DNA of 16,340 bases from Thermoproteota archaeon (GTDB lineage: Archaea > Thermoproteota > Methanomethylicia > Nezhaarchaeales > WYZ-LMO8): assembly GCA_011605835.1 (NCBI GenBank), contig JAAOZJ010000126.1:1-16340 (forward strand), given 5' to 3'. Both the position numbers and the translations under genes were made by a program. Below the pieces are notes generated by a model that saw nothing but the letters and a program-made list of their open reading frames with translations, was not told the origin of the DNA and made no database searches. This document shows, one piece after another, positions 6,997 through 13,597 of the stretch (position 1 is the stretch's first letter; every line of letters begins with the position of its first letter).

Positions 6997-7359
6997 ATGA
7001 GCAGTGCAGAGAGCTTGAGGTTTAAGTGGTTGAACTACGACGTAGAAGTAATAAACCTAGAGCAGAGAGAAGTAAGAGACATAGCCTTTTGCAGTTACAT
7101 CACGAAAAGCGTCCCCCTCTGGCACAACGGAATCCTGATATGCAGATGCAACGACTTCTTGGACTTGAAGAGTGTGGCCAAAAAGTTCATCAAGGAAAGA
7201 GTTATATTGATGGAGCAGGTGTGCTACGCTCGCATGAGTGAATACAAGAGAGGCATAATGTTGAATGAGGAGAGCATAATCGTAGCGGCTCCAGTCATAA
7301 GGGCTTATGGCGTGTACAAGGCGCTGGCAGAGCTGTTGGCCGCGAGGGGAAGGACATGA
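6997..7359 (+). CDS. Hypothetical protein between thrS and nnr
   Basis: I do not recognise this 120-residue protein. It appears soluble, with a mix of beta-strand-like (YDVEVINLEQREVRDIAF) and helical segments, ending in a helix rich in Ala and Leu (YGVYKALAELLAARG). Cysteines fall at 32, 49, 51 and 76, including a CRC pair, which is too few for a clear metal motif. The ATG at 6997 follows GGTGAG with six bases spacing, a typical archaeal Shine-Dalgarno. The stop overlaps the nnr start as ATGA, and the thrS stop is 40 bases upstream, so it is probably part of the thrS-nnr transcript. Codon use matches its neighbours. The good ribosome site and coupling argue that it is a real gene; its role is unknown. 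Confidence 0.75.
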   Translation: MSSAESLRFKWLNYDVEVINLEQREVRDIAFCSYITKSVPLWHNGILICRCNDFLDLKSVAKKFIKERVILMEQVCYARMSEYKRGIMLNEESIIVAAPVIRAYGVYKALAELLAARGRT

Positions 7360-8948
7360 GCTTGGAGGAGCTTCGAGGGGAGCTGGAGGAGCTAACCGCC
7401 GAGGAGATGATGATAGTCGACGAGAACGCTGAGTACCTAGGCGTCTCAAGGCTCTTGCTCATGGAGAACGCTGGCAGAAGCGTGGCTGATGTCATTGAGA
7501 AAAGGGTCGGCATTAGGGGTAAGAAGGTTGTCATAGTTGCTGGGAGGGGGAACAAAGGAGGGGATGGCTTCGCCGCTGCTCGTCACATCGCGAGTAGGGG
7601 AGGGAGGCCCGTCGTCATCCTCATCGGTAAAGGGGCTGACATCGAGGGGCGCGAGGCTAAGCACAATTGGGAAATGATAAAAAGGATGGACTGGTCTGTA
7701 AGGCTCTTGGAGCTTGGAGACGCTGTGAACCTCGACGTCCTCAGAAGGGAGCTCGAGGGGGCTGACGCCATAGTCGACGCCTTGATAGGGACAGGCCTCA
7801 GAGGTCCGCTAAGGGAACCATTGCTATCAGTTGTAAAGATCATAAACTCTTGCAAGGCCTTTAAGGTCTCGGTGGACGTCCCCACGGGCGTAGACCCCTC
7901 GACTGGCGAAGTGCACGGCGAAGCAGTTAAAGCTGACGTGACTGTGACGATGCACAAGCCAAAGAGGGGGCTCAGAGGCAACGAGCGATATACGGGTGAG
8001 GTCGTAGTCGCTAACATAGGCGTGCCGCCCGAAGCAGAGATAATCGTCGGACCAGGAGACGTCAAGTTCACCATCAGGCGTAGGCCGCCGGAGTCTAAGA
8101 AGGGCGACTGGGGGAGGGTGCTCGTCGTAGGAGGGGGATGGCAGTACTCAGGCGCTCCAGCATTAGCCGCTTTAGCGGCCCTCAGAGGGGGGTGCGACCT
8201 CGCAGTAGTGATAGCCCCTCAGTCCGTCTCGGGAGCCATTAGGAGCTTCTCGCCAAATCTGATAGTCCAAGAGGTCGAGGGGCTCAAGTTCACGCCCAAG
8301 CACGTGGATATGGTCATCAAGACTGCCGAGAGATTTGACTGCGTTGTGGTGGGCCCCGGCATGGGGGTCGACGAAGAAGTTTTTGAGGCCGCTAGGCTCA
8401 TAATCGATAAGCTGAGGAACTTAGGCAAGCCAATGGTCATAGACGCCGACGGCCTAAAGGCCCTTTCCAGAGGCTTGGACGTAGTCAAGGGGGCAAAGGC
8501 TGTCTTGACCCCTCATGCAGGAGAGTTCAAATTACTCTTCGGCACAAGCCTAGAAGGATCTTGGGTTGATAAGGCCTTGAAAGTTAGGGGGCTCGCCAAA
8601 GAGCACGAGGTCACCCTCCTTGTTAAAGCGCACCCCGAGGACGTGATATCGGATGGTGTTAGGGTTAAAGTGAACATGACTGGAAACCCGGCAATGACTG
8701 TAGGTGGCACAGGAGACGTCTTGACAGGCTTGACCGCCTCTATCTTGAGCAGAGGTTTCCCCTGCCTCAGAGCTGCCGCGGCGGCCTCGTTCATATGCGG
8801 GGCGGCTGGCTCTCTGGCTGCTGAGGAGAAGGGCTATCACATCCTAGCAACGGACGTGATAGACAAAATACCGGAAGTCGTGCGTCGCTTTGAGCCTTGG
8901 GTTGAGGGATTATCAGCTGTCTTGGAAAGGAGGAGGGCGTGGAGTTGA
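7356..8948 (+). CDS. nnr: Bifunctional NAD(P)HX epimerase / ADP-dependent NAD(P)HX dehydratase
   Basis: This 530-residue repair enzyme restores hydrated NADH and NADPH, which form readily at high temperature. The N-terminal epimerase domain (YjeF_N, about 12-228) shows LLMENAG (34-40), GRGNKGGDG (63-71), the catalytic-site D140 in VDALIGTG and SVDVPTG (172-178). The C-terminal ribokinase-like dehydratase domain (about 240-515) shows GDWGRVLVVGG (250-260), VVGPGMG (331-337), VIDADGL (361-367), LTPHAGE (384-390) and GGTGDVLTG (450-458), in which D454 is the expected catalytic Asp. The length is normal for archaeal fusions. The ATG start overlaps the previous stop as ATGA. It converges on the DUF3467 gene, leaving 30 bases between the stops. 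Confidence 0.95.
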   Translation: MSLEELRGELEELTAEEMMIVDENAEYLGVSRLLLMENAGRSVADVIEKRVGIRGKKVVIVAGRGNKGGDGFAAARHIASRGGRPVVILIGKGADIEGREAKHNWEMIKRMDWSVRLLELGDAVNLDVLRRELEGADAIVDALIGTGLRGPLREPLLSVVKIINSCKAFKVSVDVPTGVDPSTGEVHGEAVKADVTVTMHKPKRGLRGNERYTGEVVVANIGVPPEAEIIVGPGDVKFTIRRRPPESKKGDWGRVLVVGGGWQYSGAPALAALAALRGGCDLAVVIAPQSVSGAIRSFSPNLIVQEVEGLKFTPKHVDMVIKTAERFDCVVVGPGMGVDEEVFEAARLIIDKLRNLGKPMVIDADGLKALSRGLDVVKGAKAVLTPHAGEFKLLFGTSLEGSWVDKALKVRGLAKEHEVTLLVKAHPEDVISDGVRVKVNMTGNPAMTVGGTGDVLTGLTASILSRGFPCLRAAAAASFICGAAGSLAAEEKGYHILATDVIDKIPEVVRRFEPWVEGLSAVLERRRAWS

Positions 8949-8978
8949 TATCATGTCTCCGCGTGTGAGTCGGGTACG

Positions 8979-9299
8979 CTACATGTACCCGCTGGGTGGT
9001 TGCGGCGAGGGCGCCTGAGGGGTAGGTATTTTGCCAAACTTCTTCTCGTAATCCTCGACGTGCTTCATCAGGAGTAGAGCAAGCGCCTTGGCTTGGTTCG
9101 GGGACATGACTATCTCAATGATGAATTCCCTGACGAGGGTTGGAGGTCTCCTCCCTGTCAAGGCTTCTTCATCTGGCTCGAAACTGTCCCTGAAGAACTG
9201 TACGTGAAAGTCGAAGGGGGTGTGGCCTATCGAGGCCCCTGAAGCGTATACCTGCTTGTAGTCGCTCGCCTTCGAGACAACGATTCTAGGCTCGGACAT
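8979..9299 (-). CDS. DUF3467 family protein
   Basis: This small protein of 106 residues matches the DUF3467 pattern: an N-terminal beta region with HTPFDFHVQFFRD (about 26-38), then REFIIEIVMSP and an amphipathic helix NQAKALALLLMKHVEDYEKKFGKI (about 57-91). The MSPxxAK...YEKKFG string is the hallmark of the family, which has no established function. The C-terminal 15 residues are Pro- and Gln-rich and probably disordered. The ATG at 9299 has AGGT just ahead and an upstream TATA box, so it appears to have its own promoter. It is co-directional with the primase-like gene, 284 bases downstream of that gene's stop. Confidence 0.8.
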   Translation of the reverse strand: MSEPRIVVSKASDYKQVYASGASIGHTPFDFHVQFFRDSFEPDEEALTGRRPPTLVREFIIEIVMSPNQAKALALLLMKHVEDYEKKFGKIPTPQAPSPQPPSGYM

Positions 9300-9583
9300 G
9301 ACCTATCAAGAAGAGTATAGTTCTGCGGGTCCTAATATTTATCGTGAGGACCTTGATGGGAAAGCGTTATTGGCCATAGAGTGCATAAGGTGCTACGCGT
9401 TCTTGATCTACGAGCTCAAGGCCCTACCGCTTGACGCGCCTTCTTGCGTTTGACTTAATGAACTTGAAAAGAGGCCATGAGTGCCTCATCTAGGGTACGA
9501 GAAGCACCTCATTTACATATCGCCAATCTAAGAATTGATGTCGAACGGTCAATCTCAAAGGTTTGGACATGACAGCAACGTTG
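9300..9583. other. Intergenic region downstream of the primase-like gene
   Basis: These 284 bases lie between the stop of the primase-like gene and the start of the DUF3467 gene. They contain the DUF3467 TATA box, a short hairpin GAGGC (9471-9475) with GCCTC (9483-9487), and a plus-strand frame of 51 codons from 9298 to 9453 that I do not accept as a gene. No tRNA, box C/D RNA or IS remnant is apparent. Confidence 0.35.
9334..9343 (-). promoter_or_regulatory. TATA box upstream of the DUF3467 gene
   Basis: The AT-rich element ATAAATATTA (minus strand) stands out in GC-rich sequence. It lies about 26 bp ahead of a predicted start near 9312, giving a short leader with AGGT before the ATG at 9299. 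It is symmetrical enough to serve the plus strand too, but I see no convincing plus-strand gene. Confidence 0.5.
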
Positions 9584-10537
9584 CTAGCGAGCGTTTCGAA
9601 GCCCGTGATCCTTATATTCATCTCCTCCGCTACTGAGGACGCTAAGCCATTTTGCTACGGCTTCATCGAGCCGGGGGTACTTCCTTCTCCTTGTCCTACG
9701 CAATGGAAAGCCTCCCACGACGCTGATGGCCCTCTCCGCCAATTGGTCGGCCTCCCCCTTTTCATAGAGGGCCCAGTCCCTGTCGTGGACGTAGCTTCGA
9801 GGGTTGATCCACGAGGGGTCGAAGTGGTGCAGTCGGCTCGGCCTTATGCACACGCACACCCTATCGTGGTCCCTGTGCAGGCTCAGAGGGCACGTGAACA
9901 TGCGCTGTCTATCGATTTTGTTCTCGACCTTTATGTTGCATTCATCAATCATGGCTATTTCTTGGATCCTCGGCTCGACCTTCATCCTCACGTACTCCAC
10001 TATCGCATATGCTACGTCGAGGGGGGTCCTGCCCTTTAAAACCCCTTCGCCTATAGATCTTTCATGGAGGTGCACGTGAGCGCCGTTGCCGCTCCACTTC
10101 ACAAACACCGACTTCTCGACCCCCTCTTCCTTCAGGGCCTCGATTATCTCCACGCAGGCCCTGACAGTCGACCTCCAGTTCTTGAAGTCGTTGTCGATGT
10201 CCCACGTGGGCGTGTAGAGGATCATGTTACTCAGCGACTTCACGTCGTCTATCGAGCGCAACTCTGAGTACACGGCCGCCGTAGCGTAGACGCTTCTCAG
10301 CCCCCTTTTACCCAGCCTCTGCATGACCAAGAGCAGGTCACGCGGAGAGTCTATGACTATGGGCCTTTTGTCGATGTATCTAACCATGATCCTATTCCCT
10401 TTGTCGTCCTTCTCGATGCAGTGGACTCCCACCCATCTGTTCTTGGCAAACCTCGCTATCTCCTCCAAGACCTCCTGCTTGGAATAGTGCTCTTGTTCGA
10501 GGCTGTTCATGACGCTTTCCCCAGCAGGCGAGCCCAA
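9584..10537 (-). CDS. Stand-alone archaeo-eukaryotic primase (PriS)-like protein
   Basis: This 317-residue protein has the arrangement of the archaeo-eukaryotic primase catalytic core. Motif I is TWDIDND, with D113 and D115 as the metal-binding DxD. Motif II is WSGNGAHVHLHE (148-159), matching SGxxGxH with H154. Motif III is probably D209 in ENKIDRQRM, followed by CPLSLHRDHDRVCV, which matches the conserved (R)xPxSLH stretch of PriS with S219 and H221. I see no PriS-type zinc knuckle; cysteines at 200, 216, 228 and 230 are not in that pattern. The C-terminus is basic (RRTRRRKYPR) and helical. The start is uncertain: TTG at 10537 (after GGGAGGGT) or ATG at 10510, which would remove nine residues. 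No PriL is adjacent, so it may be a repair, tolerance or RNA-related primase instead of the replicative subunit. Confidence 0.82.
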   Translation of the reverse strand: MGSPAGESVMNSLEQEHYSKQEVLEEIARFAKNRWVGVHCIEKDDKGNRIMVRYIDKRPIVIDSPRDLLLVMQRLGKRGLRSVYATAAVYSELRSIDDVKSLSNMILYTPTWDIDNDFKNWRSTVRACVEIIEALKEEGVEKSVFVKWSGNGAHVHLHERSIGEGVLKGRTPLDVAYAIVEYVRMKVEPRIQEIAMIDECNIKVENKIDRQRMFTCPLSLHRDHDRVCVCIRPSRLHHFDPSWINPRSYVHDRDWALYEKGEADQLAERAISVVGGFPLRRTRRRKYPRLDEAVAKWLSVLSSGGDEYKDHGLRNAR

Positions 10538-10776
10538 GACCCTCCCTGAAGATTGAAGGTCCCAGTCGCGAATATGTGAGGAGGTCTGCGGATATTAGCC
10601 TTGGGTCCAGGTCAAATGCCCGGAGTCACGAAGCGACTCAAGCGGCTTCGACGTTCCGAGCACTTAAAGCTTCGTAGGATAATGACTTGGGCCATCGGGG
10701 GCCTACGTGGCCTAGTCTCATAATATGTGTACTGCAACAAACATTAATTACCTCTTCTTCCAAACTTTAACTAGGT
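10538..10776. other. Intergenic region between divergent primase-like and KaiC-like genes
   Basis: These 239 bases hold no gene I can support. They contain overlapping inverted repeats: GAGTC (10623-10627) with GACTC (10635-10639), and CGAAGC (10629-10634) with GCTTCG at 10645-10650 and again at 10669-10674. GGCC occurs three times between about 10691 and 10714. AT-rich elements near 10571-10578 (minus, for the primase-like gene) and 10743-10750 (plus, for the ATPase) are candidate TATA boxes. The repeats between the two promoters could be regulator sites or an RNA hairpin. Confidence 0.4.
10743..10750 (+). promoter_or_regulatory. TATA box for the KaiC-like gene
   Basis: ATTAATTA is centred 30 bases ahead of the ATG at 10777, predicting a start near 10772 and an almost leaderless mRNA. 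AGGT directly abuts the ATG and is too close to work as a Shine-Dalgarno, which agrees with leaderless initiation. Confidence 0.5.
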
Positions 10777-11595
10777 ATGTCGACGGTGTCGGTAAAGATC
10801 GAGAGGGTCTCGACGGGAATACCGAAGATAGATGAGATGCTGGCTGGTGGCATACCGAGAGGGTTCGCCGTTGCTATTACTGGTGAGCCCGGGACTGGGA
10901 AGACGATATTCTGCATACATTTCATAGCCGAGGGGCTCAAGAGGGGGGAGAAGGGCGTATTCGTGACCACGGAGGAGAGCCGCAGCTCCATCATAGTTCA
11001 GGCTTCTCAGTTCGGCTTCGACTTCAAGAGAGGAGAGGAGGAGAAGAGGTTGGTGATAATAGACGCCCTCATGCGTAGCGACAAGGCCCCTTGGACTCTC
11101 AGCGCTCTCAACCCCGAGGAGCTGGTCCAGAAAGTCATAGAAGCGAAGAAGTACTTGGGCTACGGTCCCACGAGGCTTGTGATAGACTCGATGTCAGCCT
11201 TTTGGCTCGACGCCCCAGCCATGGCTAGGAGGCACAGCTACTTCATAAAGAGGGTCCTGAGCCAGTGGGACATGACCATATTGATGACGAGCCAATACGC
11301 CGTAACGACGTCTGAGGCCTTCGGCTTTGGGGTTGAGCACGTTGCCGACGGTATAATCAGGTTCAGGAGAAGCGTCAGCGGCGGCGTTCTGAGGCGCTTC
11401 GTAATGGTGGAGAAGATGAGGTGGACCCCTCACGACAAGCGGATGTACGAAATCGACATAGTCGACGGCAAGGGGATCGTGGTCATAGGCCCCACGTCCC
11501 TTCGAAAAGAGGACGTCGCCCTCCCTCAAAAAGTGACCGAGAAGATAATCAAGGCGAAGGGGAAAAGCGAGAAGGAGATCGGGTTATCGGATTAA
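10777..11595 (+). CDS. KaiC-like (RecA-superfamily) ATPase, single domain
   Basis: This 272-residue protein is one KaiC/RadA-like P-loop domain. It opens with the KaiC signature VSTGIPKIDEMLAGGIPRG, followed by Walker A GEPGTGKT (36-43), the glutamates E66 and E67 in VTTEES (catalytic Glu position), and Walker B RLVIDS (133-138). A TSQYA segment (171-175) corresponds to sensor-like residues. The last 30 residues are Lys-rich (EKIIKAKGKSEKE) and probably flexible. It lacks the second KaiC domain and the RadA N-terminal helix-hairpin-helix, so it is neither a circadian KaiC nor a recombinase. Archaeal homologues occur widely and are linked loosely to signalling or DNA/RNA processes. Its stop codon shares TTAA with the convergent radical SAM gene. 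Confidence 0.9.
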   Translation: MSTVSVKIERVSTGIPKIDEMLAGGIPRGFAVAITGEPGTGKTIFCIHFIAEGLKRGEKGVFVTTEESRSSIIVQASQFGFDFKRGEEEKRLVIIDALMRSDKAPWTLSALNPEELVQKVIEAKKYLGYGPTRLVIDSMSAFWLDAPAMARRHSYFIKRVLSQWDMTILMTSQYAVTTSEAFGFGVEHVADGIIRFRRSVSGGVLRRFVMVEKMRWTPHDKRMYEIDIVDGKGIVVIGPTSLRKEDVALPQKVTEKIIKAKGKSEKEIGLSD

Positions 11596-12662
11596 AGGGG
11601 CTTGAGCATGACCTGCTCCCTAAAGCTAGTTGGTAGCTCGCCGACTATGCTTAGTCTGAAACCCGCGCCCTTCAATTTCTCCGACAACTTCTTCAGCTCC
11701 TTGTAGTTGCACTCGAGCCTGTTTTTGCTGGTGTTGACGTAGATGTAGAGCTCCGGCGCGATCGACTTGACCCTCCTCAGGGCCTCTTCGAGGGACGAGC
11801 CCTGAGGCGGCTCTATGATCCCCTTGACGAGCAAGGGGTCTCGGGTCACGACCTCGTGAGGCATCGCTATGCTCCTTGCCTTCCTCCTCAGCCTGTTCCT
11901 AAACTGCGCGGAGTCTTTGATGTATGCTGGGCAGAAGTGACCGCTGAGGCCCAGCTCCTCGACGAATCTCAATAACGTCATGGCCGTTTCCCAGCTCCCC
12001 TGAACCGCTGACACAGTACCCGCCTTCAACTTAAAGCCCCTGATTTGAAGAGCTAGTGCGTTCGACTCCGTCATCTCGAGCTCGTTTATCACCACGAAGG
12101 AGGCCCCCAGCTTCTCAGCCCTCTCAATCGTCTTGCAGATCTTGTCCTCGAACCCGGGTATGGCCGGGACCTCCAGCCCTGCTTCGAACCCCATGTCGAC
12201 CGCCAGCTTGAGCGGAAGGAGCTCGTCGACCACCTCGAGGTTCGGGTGGAAGCGTAGCTCGTCGACCCCCGCGTCGAGCAACTTGCCTAGAGAGGGCTCG
12301 TTGACGTGGGGCTGGGTCGTCGCGTACAGGTGGACGTGGAGCTTCCTCGGCAGGACCTCCCTCAAGGCCTTCAGCACCTCGACAACCCTCCCGACTCTCA
12401 GCATCGGATCCCCGCCCGTCACCCCCACCCCTCTCGCGTCTATGGCCTTGGCCTCGGCTAAGACGTCCTCCAAGTCCTTGACGGGGACCTCGTCCGCATA
12501 GACGACGTCCTTTCCCTTCCTCTCCTTCGAGAGGGGGCAGTAGAAGCAAGACCTGCCGCAGAGGCCCGTCGCGAAGTACACAAGCTTCATACCCTTCATG
12601 CACAGCCTGCAACCTTCCGGGAGTTCTCCCACTACGTAAGAGAGGTACTTGGTCGTCTTCAA
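11592..12662 (-). CDS. Radical SAM enzyme with extra N-terminal CxxC
   Basis: This 356-residue enzyme carries the radical SAM cluster motif as CGRSCFYC (C35, C39, C42), where three cysteines hold a 4Fe-4S cluster that cleaves S-adenosylmethionine. TGGDP (82-86) is the SAM-binding GGE-like motif. An additional pair, CRLC (C18, C21), precedes the core and may bind metal. The barrel runs to about residue 265. A C-terminal domain of about 85 residues (from about 270) lacks further cysteine motifs except an isolated NRLEC. The start is a TTG whose last bases overlap the stop of the thiolase gene as TTGA, giving tight coupling. I cannot assign the reaction. The coupled tRNA thiolase suggests a tRNA modification role, by inference only. 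Confidence 0.88.
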   Translation of the reverse strand: MKTTKYLSYVVGELPEGCRLCMKGMKLVYFATGLCGRSCFYCPLSKERKGKDVVYADEVPVKDLEDVLAEAKAIDARGVGVTGGDPMLRVGRVVEVLKALREVLPRKLHVHLYATTQPHVNEPSLGKLLDAGVDELRFHPNLEVVDELLPLKLAVDMGFEAGLEVPAIPGFEDKICKTIERAEKLGASFVVINELEMTESNALALQIRGFKLKAGTVSAVQGSWETAMTLLRFVEELGLSGHFCPAYIKDSAQFRNRLRRKARSIAMPHEVVTRDPLLVKGIIEPPQGSSLEEALRRVKSIAPELYIYVNTSKNRLECNYKELKKLSEKLKGAGFRLSIVGELPTSFREQVMLKPL

Positions 12663-13585
12663 CTCGTCACACCCAGCACCTCGAGCAACTCACACGCCCT
12701 GCAGACGTCTCTCGACGTCGGCTCGCCGCAGTACTTGCACGACCCCACCCGGACCTTTAAGCTAGCGCCCATAGCCGATAGCCTGTCCGCAGCCCTGACT
12801 ATCGCGTACTTAGTGCCTGGGTGCCTGCCCTCGATCTCGTTCAAAATGGAGCGTATCTCGTCTCTCATGGACTCCCTGACGTAGGGGCACTCAACCTCGT
12901 AGAGCGGGTAGCCCTTGAAGTACGCATAGAGCGTCGTCTCCTTCTCGGGTATGTAACGGAGGGGCTTCACCCTCGGCACGAAGCCCGGGAACTCCTCGAC
13001 TGGCTTAGGGCCTAGGCGCAGGAGCCTGACGACGTCGCCCCTCAATAAGTTCATCAATGCTGTCTGGGCCTCGTCGTCTAAGTTGTGCCCCGTGGCGACC
13101 TTCGTGGCACCGAGCTCCTTGGCTTTGACGTTGATGGCCCTCCTCCTCAATATGCCGCAGAAGGTGCAGGCCCCCAGCGACACCCCCTTCTGCTCGGCGA
13201 TTGATACTATTTCGGGTAGGGAGTAGCCGAAGAGCTCCTTAAACGAAGTCGTCGTTAGCTCTATGCCGAGCTCGTCGCAAAGCTCCTTGCTCCTCCTCAA
13301 GCCGAAGTCCCTGTAGCCCGGGACCCCCTCGTCAACTATCAAGGCGCTTAAGGTCGCGCCCGGGAAGTCCTTCTCTACCTTCGCGATTATGGTCGCCAAG
13401 ACCTGACTGTCCTTGCCGCCTGAAATCGCTATCACTATACGATCCTCAGGGTCGAAGAGCTTGTACCTGTTTATGGTGGCCCTGACTCTCTGCTCCACAC
13501 TCTTCATGAAGCACTTGGCGCAGAAGCTGTGGCCCGAGTAGACTGAGTAATAGACTGCCTTCGCGCCGCACTTGACGCACTGCAC
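12659..13585 (-). CDS. ttuA: TtuA/TtcA-family tRNA 2-thiolation enzyme
   Basis: This 308-residue ATP-pyrophosphatase adenylates a tRNA uridine and replaces O2 with sulfur. It has an N-terminal zinc site (C3, C6, C22, C25), the PP-loop SGGKDS (55-60), the Fe-S cluster cysteines C140 and C143 (CTFC) and C233 (ECPY), TGHNLDDEA (165-173) and a C-terminal zinc site (C283, C286, C295, C298). The layout and spacing match Pyrococcus/Thermus TtuA, which makes the 2-thio group of 5-methyl-2-thiouridine-54, a heat-stabilising modification of thermophile tRNA. The DEGVPGYRD stretch is closer to the related Ncs6/CTU1 (wobble U34), so that is the alternative. The GTG start follows GGAGG from the 12-base gap after the peptidase gene. 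A ThiS/TtuB-like sulfur carrier would be its partner; none is in the window. Confidence 0.9.
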   Translation of the reverse strand: MQCVKCGAKAVYYSVYSGHSFCAKCFMKSVEQRVRATINRYKLFDPEDRIVIAISGGKDSQVLATIIAKVEKDFPGATLSALIVDEGVPGYRDFGLRRSKELCDELGIELTTTSFKELFGYSLPEIVSIAEQKGVSLGACTFCGILRRRAINVKAKELGATKVATGHNLDDEAQTALMNLLRGDVVRLLRLGPKPVEEFPGFVPRVKPLRYIPEKETTLYAYFKGYPLYEVECPYVRESMRDEIRSILNEIEGRHPGTKYAIVRAADRLSAMGASLKVRVGSCKYCGEPTSRDVCRACELLEVLGVTS

Positions 13586-13597
13586 GTCGCCTCCCTC

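Noticed and set aside
10777..11595. KaiC-like ATPase as RadA/RadB recombinase.
   Set aside because: It has the KaiC STGIPKIDEML(A)GG opening, lacks the helix-hairpin-helix domain of RadA, and has a Lys-rich tail and length typical of single-domain KaiC-like proteins.
12124..12612. Arg/Gly-rich minus-strand frame of 162 codons inside the radical SAM gene.
   Set aside because: It is a GC-rich alternative frame of a gene with clear catalytic motifs and has no independent ribosome site.
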